Assembly (NCBI GenBank): GCA_037349105.1
Contig: JAYJMM010000117.1
Span: 1,302,001-1,366,000, forward strand
DNA: 64,000 nucleotides
Origin: Limnomonas spitsbergensis
Lineage: Eukaryota > Chlorophyta > Chlorophyceae > Chlamydomonadales
Direction: 5' to 3'
A model generated the notes under the pieces. That model ran no database searches. It was not told where the DNA came from and worked only from the letters and a program-made list of their open reading frames with translations. This document shows, one piece after another, positions 55,390 to 64,000 of this stretch. Each line of letters opens with the position of its first letter. The stretch's first letter is position 1. The position numbers and the translations under genes were made by a program.

Positions 55390-58300
55390 ATGATGAATAT
55401 GGCAGTGCCAAAGACGCCGGCCTCCAGCAGCGGCGTGCTCGTGAAGCCCTCTAATGACAAGATGTCTTACCGCCAGCTGGCGCTCGAAAACGGGATGCGC
55501 GTGTTGCTGGTCTCGGACCCGGAGGCGGACAAGGGCGCGTGCAGCATGGACGTGAGTAGCAGCCACGGGTAGCTGGGAAGAAGTACCGCAAAATAAATGA
55601 GAAGTAAAGGGAAGAGAAGACGCCAGGGCGCACAAGCTGTAGTGAGGATCGTCATCTACCGGTAATCTTGAGGTGCATGGGGCTGGCATGCTGGGGGCGT
55701 TTTCTGCCGACTGGGCGTGAAGCATGCTAGGGGCGCGCCGCCCACTGGCTGTGTAGACTTCATTGATGGTTCTTACTGCTGACTCTCCGCGCAGCATTTT
55801 GAGGTGCATTCGCTGCCGATTGGCTTGGAAGGGCCTGCTGGGGGGCATTTGCAAGCTGCCGACTGACCGAGATAGCTGTCGAACAGTAGAAACACGGCTT
55901 GCTGCTTAAGTGCCCCTTGCGCCATGACTGCCATGCGGTAGCATTTCCCGGCTCCATGCCTGTCCATCCCCTACCTCGACCGATCGCCAGGCGCTACAGG
56001 CATTGCTAGCAGCACGCATACTATCCCACTTAAAATACCGCACGGTATCTCCACTTCAAGACATGGATTTGAATTCCATTTCTCCCCAGCAAGGTACTTG
56101 CACCTGCACGCTGTCCTTCCTCCTGCCTAACCCGCCCCCCTCCACACCCCCTGTTGCTCCCAGGTCAACATTGGGTCGCTGGCAGACCCCCTGGCGTTCC
56201 CCGGCCTGGCCCACTTCTGTGAGGTGCGATCGGGGTGTGACCGCTCCCACTCTTTTTCACACACCGTGGGATGCCAAGAGGCTGGGATGGAGCCTGGCGG
56301 TTGGCGCAACACCGGGATTCAGTGTGGGGAAGGGCGATGAACACTAAATGGGATCCAAATACGCCTCGACCCGGTCACTCATGACCCTGATCACGATTGA
56401 AGGTGGCAGGCAAGAAGCCCAGGATCCGGATCCAGGATCCGGAGAGAAAGAAATGGACCTGCTCCGTGCTCATTCAATGGGGTATAAGTCCGTCTCGACC
56501 CAGCGACGCTCTAGTGGGAAAGGCCCCAGGCACGAGATCCAGTTTTTTATAGATCCGTCACCCCTCAGATATAGCACCCCATTTAGCTCCCTTCACTCTC
56601 TGGTCATACCTGCACACCTGGTCATACCTTTACACCTGGTAGCGAGTTTGGTCACACTATGGGGCAGGCCACAGGGGCTGGATCCAAGATTTTGTCAGAT
56701 CTGTCCCCATAGCCCCTCCCCCCCCTGGTCATGCTAGTGAACCTTGACATACGCCAACCTGCATTGATGCGCATCCTGATCCGATTGCTGGTCCTGTTCA
56801 ACACGTGTACTACAGATCCTTTGAACCCTGGCCTCAAATTTTGATCTCAGTCCTCCCCCACCGCATGGGTGTCTCATCTTTCTTGAGCCTTGGCTCCGCT
56901 TTTTGCCCCCATGCAGCACAATGTATGAAGTAATGTTTACTACATTGTGCTGTTCGTGAGCAAAAGGCGGAGCCAAGACTACAATGAGGACAAGGTTTCG
57001 GAGGTTTGGGGTACATTTGTGTACATTTGTTTACATTCATGTAACCGTTTCTTTTAGTTAGTGGTATACCACTATTCGCTACAGTTCAGCTACACGGTTG
57101 CCCCCGGCCACAAGCCTCTGGAGCGGCCAGCCCTGTTGCTTGGGCCACCGGCCGGAGGCCGGCCCAGGTTTGGTGGGTATCGGCCCAGGGGTAGCTGCGG
57201 GGCGGTCTGGCTAAGGTGGTCTGGTAGCCACTAAAATAAACACCATCATGCACCATGTCGGCACACACCCCACACCTCTTAAACTTTGGCCTCATTTTTA
57301 CCTTCAATGCTCCCTCACAGCGCATGAATCCTGCAACTCTTAAAAAATGGCGTCAAACTGGGATCCCTAAACCCATAAAGCACATGTACCCTAAGCCTCC
57401 TGAACCCTGGTTCGGTATCTTTTCTCCTGGTCCTCCCCCGCGGCACATGCATCACACAACTCGTCAGATTTGGCTCCCATGAAGCACATGTACCATGAAC
57501 CTCACACAAACCCTTTTATGGCTCCAAGGCCTCCCACAGCACATGCATCGCACAAATCTTGCACAATTGATTGTTTTGTTCCTGCTCTAATGCTGCTCCA
57601 ACGCTGCTCCAACGCTGCTCTAATGCTGCTCCAACGCTGCTTCAACGCTGCTCTAATGCTGCTCCAACGCTGCTCTAATGCTGCTTCAACGCTGCTCTAA
57701 TGCTGCTCCAACGCTGCTCTAATGCTGCTCCAACGCTGCTCTAATGCTGCTCCAACGCTGCTCTAATGCTGCTCCAACGCTGCTCTAATGCTGCTCCAAC
57801 GCTGCTCTAATGCTGCTCTAATGCTGCTCCAACGCTGCTCTAATGCTGCTCCAACGCTGCTCTAATGCTGCTCCAACGCTGCTCTAATGCTGCTCCAACG
57901 CTGCTCTAATGCTGCTCCAACGCTGCTCTAATGCTGCTCCAACGCTGCTCTAATGCTGCTCCAACGCTGCTCCAACGCTGCTCCAACGCTGCTCCAACGC
58001 TGCTCTAATGCTGCTCCAACGCTGCTCCAACGCTGCTCTAATGCTGCTCCAACGCTGCTCTAATGCTGCTCCAACGCTGCTCTAATGCTGCTCCAACGCT
58101 GCTCCAACGCTGCTCCAACGCTGCTCCAACGCTGCTCTAATGCTGCTCCAACGCTGCTCTAATGCTGCTCCAACGCTGCTCTAATGCTGCTCCAACGCTG
58201 CTCTAATGCTGCTCCAACGCTGCTCCAACGCTGCTCCAACGCTGCTCCAACGCTGCTCTAATGCTGCTCCAACGCTGCTCTAATGCTGCTCCAACGCTGC

Positions 58301-61300
58301 TCTAATGCTGCTCTAATGCTGCTCCAACGCTGCTCTAATGCTGCTCCAACGCTGCTCTAATGCTGCTCCAACGCTGCTCTAATGCTGCTCCAACGCTGCT
58401 CTAATGCTGCTCCAACGCTGCTCCAACGCTGCTCCAACGCTGCTCCAACGCTGCTCTAATGCTGCTCCAACGCTGCTCCAACGCTGCTCTAATGCTGCTC
58501 CAACGCTGCTCCAACGCTGCTCTAATGCTGCTCTAATGCTGCTCCAACGCTGCTCTAATGCTGCTCCAACGCTGCTCTAATGCTGCTCCAACGCTGCTCT
58601 AATGCTGCTCCAACGCTGCTCTAATGCTGCTCCAACGCTGCTCTAATGCTGCTCCAACGCTGCTCTAATGCTGCTCCAACGCTGCTCTAATGCTGCTCTA
58701 ATGCTGCTCCAACGCTGCTCCAACGCTGCTCTAATGCTGCTCTAATGCTGCTCCAACGCTGCTCTAATGCTGCTCCAACGCTGCTCTAATGCTGCTCCAA
58801 CGCTGCTCTAATGCTGCTCCAACGCTGCTCTAATGCTGCTCCAACGCTGCTCTAATGCTGCTCCAACGCTGCTCTAATGCTGCTCCAACGCTGCTCTAAT
58901 GCTGCTCTAATGCTGCTCCAACGCTGCTCTAATGCTGCTCCAACGCTGCTCTAATGCTGCTCCAACGCTGCTCTAATGCTGCTCCAACGCTGCTCTAATG
59001 CTGCTCCAACGCTGCTCTAATGCTGCTCCAACGCTGCTCTAATGCTGCTCTAATGCTGCTCCAACGCTGCTCTAATGCTGCTCCAACGCTGCTCTAATGC
59101 TGCTCCAACGCTGCTCCAACGCTGCTCTAATGCTGCTCCAACGCTGCTCTAATGCTGCTCCAACGCTGCTCTAATGCTGCTCCAACGCTGCTCTAATGCT
59201 GCTCCAACGCTGCTCTAATGCTGCTCCAACGCTGCTCCAACGCTGCTCCAACGCTGCTCCAACGCTGCTCTAATGCTGCTCCAACGCTGCTCCAACGCTG
59301 CTCCAACGCTGCTCCAACGCTGCTCCAACGCTGCTCTAATGCTGCTCCAACGCTGCTCCAACGCTGCTCCAACGCTGCTCCAACGCTGCTCCAACGCTGC
59401 TCTAATGCTGCTCCAACGCTGCTCTAATGCTGCTCCAACGCTGCTCCAACGCTGCTTCAACGCTGCTCTAATGCTGCTCCAACGCTGCTCCAACGCTGCT
59501 CTAATGCTGCTCCAACGCTGCTCCAACGCTGCTCTAATGCTGCTCCAACGCTGCTCCAACGCTGCTCTAATGCTGCTCCAACGCTGCTCTAATGCTGCTC
59601 CAACGCTGCTCCAACGCTGCTCCAACGCTGCTTCAACGCTGCTCTAATGCTGCTCCAACGCTGCTCCAACGCTGCTCCAACGCTGCTCCAACGCTGCTCC
59701 AACGCTGCTCTAATGCTGCTCCAACGCTGCTCCAACGCTGCTCCAACGCTGCTCCAACGCTGCTCCAACGCTGCTCTAATGCTGCTCCAACGCTGCTCTA
59801 ATGCTGCTCCAACGCTGCTCCAACGCTGCTTCAACGCTGCTCTAATGCTGCTCCAACGCTGCTCCAACGCTGCTCTAATGCTGCTCCAACGCTGCTCCAA
59901 CGCTGCTCTAATGCTGCTCCAACGCTGCTCCAACGCTGCTCTAATGCTGCTCCAACGCTGCTCCAACGCTGCTCTAATGCTGCTCCAACGCTGCTCCAAC
60001 GCTGCTCCAACGCTGCTCTAATGCTGCTCCAACGCTGCTCCAACGCTGCTCCAACGCTGCTCTAATGCTGCTCCAACGCTGCTCCAACGCTGCTCCAACG
60101 CTGCTCCAACGCTGCTCTAATGCTGCTCCAACGCTGCTCCAACGCTGCTCCAACGCTGCTCCAACGCTGCTCCAACGCTGCTCCAACGCTGCTCCAACGC
60201 TGCTCCAACGCTGCTCCAACGCTGCTCCAACGCTGCTCCAACGCTGCTCCAACGCTGCTCCAACGCTGCTCCAACGCTGCTCCAACGCTGCTCCAACGCT
60301 GCTCCAACGCTGCTCCAACGCTGCTCTAATGCTGCTCCAACGCTGCTCCAACGCTGCTCCAACGCTGCTCCAACGCTGCTCCAACGCTGCTCCAACGCTG
60401 CTCCAACGCTGCTCCAACGCTGCTCCAACGCTGCTCCAACGCTGCTCCAACGCTGCTCCAACGCTGCTCTAATGCTGCTTCAACGCTGCTCCAACGCTGC
60501 TCCAACGCTGCTCCAACGCTGCTCCAACGCTGCTCTAATGCTGCTTCAACGCTGCTCCAACGCTGCTCCAACGCTGCTCCAACGCTGCTCCAACGCTGCT
60601 CCAACGCTGCTCCAACGCTGCTCCAACGCTGCTCTAATGCTGCTTCAACGCTGCTCCAACGCTGCTCCAACGCTGCTCCAACGCTGCTCCAACGCTGCTC
60701 CAACGCTGCTCCAACGCTGCTCCAACGCTGCTCCAACGCTGCTCCAACGCTGCTTCAACGCTGCTCCAACGCTGCTCCAACGCTGCTCCAACGCTGCTCC
60801 AACGCTGCTCCAACGCTGCTCCAACGCTGCTCTAATGCTGCTCCAACGCTGCTCTAACGCTGCTCCAACGCTGCTCCAACGCTGCTCTAACGCTGCTCTA
60901 ACGCTGCTCTAATGCTGCTCCAACGCTGCTCTAATGCTGCTCCAACGCTGCTCTAATGCTGCTCCAACGCTGCTCTAATGCTGCTCCAACGCTGCTCCAA
61001 CGCTGCTCCAACGCTGCTCCAACGCTGCTCTAATGCTGCTCCAACGCTGCTCCAACGCTGCTCCAACGCTGCTCCAACGCTGCTCCAACGCTGCTCTAAT
61101 GCTGCTCCAACGCTGCTCCAATGCTGCTCCAACGCTGCTCCAACGCTGCTCCAACGCTGCTCTAATGCTGCTCCAACGCTGCTCTAATGCTGCTCCAACG
61201 CTGCTCCAACGCTGCTTCAACGCTGCTCTAATGCTGCTCCAACGCTGCTCCAACGCTGCTCTAATGCTGCTCCAACGCTGCTCCAACGCTGCTCTAATGC

Positions 61301-62997
61301 TGCTCCAACGCTGCTCCAACGCTGCTCTAATGCTGCTCCAACGCTGCTCCAACGCTGCTCTAATGCTGCTCCAACGCTGCTCCAACGCTGCTCCAACGCT
61401 GCTCTAATGCTGCTCCAACGCTGCTCCAACGCTGCTCCAACGCTGCTCTAATGCTGCTCCAACGCTGCTCCAACGCTGCTCCAACGCTGCTCCAACGCTG
61501 CTCTAATGCTGCTCCAACGCTGCTCCAACGCTGCTCCAACGCTGCTCCAACGCTGCTCCAACGCTGCTCCAACGCTGCTCCAACGCTGCTCCAACGCTGC
61601 TCCAACGCTGCTCCAACGCTGCTCCAACGCTGCTCCAACGCTGCTCCAACGCTGCTCCAACGCTGCTCCAACGCTGCTCCAACGCTGCTCCAACGCTGCT
61701 CCAACGCTGCTCTAATGCTGCTCCAACGCTGCTCCAACGCTGCTCCAACGCTGCTCCAACGCTGCTCCAACGCTGCTCCAACGCTGCTCCAACGCTGCTC
61801 CAACGCTGCTCCAACGCTGCTCCAACGCTGCTCCAACGCTGCTCCAACGCTGCTCCAACGCTGCTCCAACGCTGCTCCAACGCTGCTCCAACGCTGCTCT
61901 AATGCTGCTTCAACGCTGCTCCAACGCTGCTCCAACGCTGCTCCAACGCTGCTCCAACGCTGCTCTAATGCTGCTTCAAACGCTGCTCCAACGCTGCTCC
62001 AACGCTGCTCCAACGCTGCTCCAACGCTGCTCCAACGCTGCTCCAACGCTGCTCCAACGCTGCTCTAATGCTGCTTCAACGCTGCTCCAACGCTGCTCCA
62101 ACGCTGCTCCAACGCTGCTCCAACGCTGCTCCAACGCTGCTCCAACGCTGCTCCAACGCTGCTCCAACGCTGCTCCAACGCTGCTTCAACGCTGCTCCAA
62201 CGCTGCTCCAACGCTGCTCCAACGCTGCTCCAACGCTGCTCCAACGCTGCTCCAACGCTGCTCTAATGCTGCTCCAACGCTGCTCTAACGCTGCTCCAAC
62301 GCTGCTCCAACGCTGCTCTAACGCTGCTCTAACGCTGCTCTAATGCTGCTCCAACGCTGCTCCAACGCTGCTCCAACGCTGCTCCAACGCTGCTCTAACG
62401 CTGCTCTAACGCTGCTCTAATGCTGCTCCAACGCTGCTCTAATGCTGCTCCAACGCTGCTCCAACGCTGCTCCTGCTCCAACGCACTACATGCAGAACCA
62501 ACGTCTTGAACCCTGGCCTCCTGGTTGCCCCCTGTCCTCCCTCGTAGCACATGCATTTCACAACTCTAAAGATTTGGCTTTTCTGTTTGCCTTCACGCAG
62601 CACATGCTCTTCTATGCTTCAGAGAAGTACCCTAAGGAGGACGAGTACAGCAAATTCATCAGGTACGCTCACAGACGTGTACTGCGGTGTACGACAGTAC
62701 TGCCACACACATATGCAGTACAATTGTACAGTGATAGGGAGCAGATGCCATGTGGTGGGCATGCCACACCACGATTGCTCTCGCGGTAGAGGTGCAGTAC
62801 GACTGGCTGAGCTGCGGTACAACATATACAATGCCAGTACAATGTTGGCATGCCCAATTCCCCTGCCCTCCTCATCATCTCTCTATTGACTGTGAGCATT
62901 TAAATGTGTATGTCCTCTTTCCCCCAAATTTCTGCACCTTAGTGATCACGGAGGTATGACCAACGCATGGACAGCGTCAGAGAACACAAACTACCAG
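55390..62997 (+). CDS. Insulin-degrading-enzyme-like M16 zinc metallopeptidase, 5' part
   Basis: Four exons join in phase: 55390-55551, 56164-56223, 62601-62662 and 62943-62997; the gene continues past the window. The product starts MMNMAVPKTPASSSG, then LVKPSNDKMSYRQLALENGM, RVLLVSDPEADKG, VNIGSLADP, GLAHFCEHMLFYASEKYP, and DHGGMTNAWTASENTNYQ. HFCEH is the inverted zinc motif HxxEH of M16 peptidases: two His bind zinc and Glu activates water. MLFYASEKYP resembles plant peroxisomal/cytosolic IDE-like enzymes more than animal IDE. The family (about 970-1000 residues) degrades small peptides inside a closed chamber; only about 110 residues are in the window, so the third zinc ligand is not seen. 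The 6.4-kb intron 2 lies between HFCE and H and contains a 4.9-kb satellite. The first ATG was chosen because the conserved core starts about 15 residues later. Confidence 0.92.
56889..56977. repeat. Foldback with arms of about 37 bp
   Basis: The left arm starts 'CTTGGCTCCGCTTTTTGC' and ends 'AGCACAATGTA'. The right arm starts 'TACATTGTGCT' and ends 'GCAAAAGGCGGAGCCAAG'. There is a short mismatched middle and a 15-nt loop. It lies in intron 2 of the M16 gene. Confidence 0.85.
57075..57235 (-). repeat. Dispersed repeat R1, minus orientation
   Basis: 'TACAGTTCAGCTACACGG', 'CCACCGGCCGGAGGCCGGCC' and 'CAGGTTTGGTGGGTATCGG', followed by 'GGGGCGGTCTGGC'. It lies in intron 2 of the M16 gene. Confidence 0.7.
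57395..57560 (+). repeat. Diverged copies of the exon 3 upstream region (decoy acceptors)
   Basis: 'GAACCCTGG' followed by 'CGGCACATGCATCACACAAC' (about 57405-57462), and 'CCACAGCACATGCATCGCAC' (57536-57555), resemble 'GAACCCTGGCCTCCTGG' ... 'GTAGCACATGCATTTCACAA' at 62508-62565. All of these resemble the true exon 3 start CAG|CACATGC at 62601. A further relative lies at 56818-56925. They sit on both sides of the giant array. Confidence 0.6.
57583..62484. repeat. Giant 11-bp satellite, about 445 units
   Basis: Almost pure array of TGCTCCAACGC and TGCTCTAATGC. The two common variants differ at two sites that nearly always change together. Rare variants are TGCTTCAACGC, TGCTCTAACGC (about 60850-60905 and 62280-62415) and a single TGCTCCAATGC (about 61118). 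The left third is rich in the TA/TG variant, the right part in the CA/CG variant. Higher-order copies exist: a 374-bp shift (59.2 versus 59.6 kb) and a 1386-bp shift (59.6-60.9 versus 61.0-62.3 kb). A one-base insertion breaks register near 61978. Frames over it (QRCSNAAPTLL and ALEQRWSSVGA repeats) are artefacts. It lies wholly in intron 2 of the M16 gene. Confidence 0.98.
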
Positions 62998-63017
62998 GTG
63001 CGCAGATTTACCCCCTA

Positions 63018-63052
63018 AACCCTAAATCCCTTAACCCTAAACCCTGTCGTTG
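63018..63052. repeat. Interstitial telomere-like motif
   Basis: 'CCCTAAACCCTAAATCCC' and 'TTAACCCTAAACCCTG', just after exon 4 of the M16 gene. Too short to be a telomere. Confidence 0.6.
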
Positions 63053-63214
63053 CGATTACGGCGTAAATTGGTAGCCGACCCACCACTAAGGCCGAACGGG
63101 TGGCTTCCCCAATCCACAGCCCTGGGTGAGTCATTCATTTAATCATTTGTTCTCAGCATCAGCGTTCGCACCCCACAAGAGCCTTGGGTGAAAAGCGGCC
63201 CAGGCAGTGCATTT

Positions 63215-63835
63215 TGTCAGCTGACGTCCCTTACCCCATCCTTGCCCCCTACCCCCTATCCCTCTTCATCTGCTGACCCCCCTTACCCCATCCTTACCCC
63301 CTACCCCCTATCCCTCTTCATCTGCTGACCTCCCTTACTCCATCCTTGCCCCCTACCCCCTATCCCTCTTCATCTGCTGACCCCCCTTACCCCATCCTTG
63401 CCCCCTACCCCCTATCCCTCTTCATCTGCTGACCCCCCTTACCCCATCCTTGCCCCCTACCCCCTATCCCTCTTCATCTGCTGACCCCCCTTACCCCATC
63501 CTTACCCCCTACCCCCTATCCCTCTTCATCTGCTGACCCCCCTTACCCATCCTTACCCCCTACCCCCTATCCCTCTTCATCTGCTGACCCCCCTTACCCC
63601 ATCCTTGCCCCCTACCCCCTATCCCTCTTCATCTGCTGACCCCCCTTACCCCATCCTTACCCCCTACCCCCTATCCCTCTTCATCTGCTGACCCCCCTTA
63701 CCCATCCTTACCCCCTACCCCCTATCCCTCTTCATCTGCTGACCCCCCTTACCCCATCCTTACCCCCTACCCCCTATCCCTCTTCATCTGCTGACCCCCC
63801 TTACCCCATCCTTACCCCCTACCCCCTATCCATCC
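63215..63835. repeat. 51-bp tandem satellite, about 12 copies
   Basis: The unit is 'CCCCCTTACCCCATCCTTAC' then 'CCCCTACCCCCTATCCCTCT' then 'TCATCTGCTGA'. Two units lack one C (CCCATCC). It is C/T-rich, in the next intron of the M16 gene. 63836-64000 is unique C/T-rich intron sequence with no further feature. Confidence 0.95.
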
Positions 63836-64000
63836 AACCCCTGCATTCCGCCTTCACCTCCCACGCCTCTCACCCACCCCCACTCCCTGTGCACCTATTA
63901 TGTTCCTCACGTCTCACTTCCCTCCTACCTCTGTCCCCCCTCCCAATTCTCCACCCGCCAGGCTTCTCTCTTCCAACCCTCCTCCACTGCTCAGCATCAA

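Noticed and set aside
57590..62343. Repeated QRCSNAAPTLL and ALEQRWSSVGA proteins
   Set aside because: The 11-bp array gives a 33-bp frame period in every frame; it lies inside an intron of the M16 gene.

Overview
The window looks like nuclear DNA of a green alga, probably a chlorophycean (Dunaliella- or Haematococcus-like). The evidence is many short exons separated by long repeat-filled introns, donors of the form G|GTGCGT or G|GTGAG, Ala/Gln/Ser-rich low-complexity proteins, and interstitial plant-type telomere motifs (CCCTAAA). Base composition is moderate. The species is inference. No rRNA, convincing tRNA or CRISPR array was seen.

Region by region. 1-8.3 kb: the first exon of a minus-strand gene, then mostly satellites (75-bp, 22-bp and 96-bp units). 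8.3-13.6 kb: a minus-strand gene whose five exons join in phase, encoding an AT-hook, Ala/Pro/Gln-rich probable nuclear protein. 13.6-18.5 kb: gene-poor, with a LINE-like remnant and a strong hairpin. 18.6-29.8 kb: a plus-strand gene with an N-terminal NYN ribonuclease-like domain and a tandemly duplicated exon carrying a SAP-like motif. 30.6-34.6 kb: weak exons and satellites. 35.2-41.0 kb: a minus-strand gene with a C-terminal membrane anchor and local exon-fragment duplications. 41.8-42.4 kb: an element with inverted ends. 42.6-45.8 kb: a nearly perfect 1.58-kb palindrome duplicating, head to head, the first exons of a plus-strand gene. That gene continues to 47.6 kb and ends in a Cys-rich, zinc-binding-type region. 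48.1-53.8 kb: a decayed autonomous Helitron (Rep plus PIF1-type helicase). 53.9-54.4 kb: a 15-bp satellite. 55.4 kb to the window end: the 5' part of an insulin-degrading-enzyme-like M16 metallopeptidase gene. One of its introns holds a 4.9-kb array of an 11-bp unit and splits the zinc-binding HxxEH motif.

Two themes recur. First, introns are loaded with a dispersed 150-200 bp repeat (called R1 here), with a SINE-like element that shares its 3' tail with a LINE remnant, and with foldbacks. Second, segments containing an intron end plus the start of the next exon have been tandemly copied in at least three genes, leaving extra exons or decoy 3' splice sites. Exon models come from reading-frame continuity, GT/AG sites and phase; none has transcript support here.
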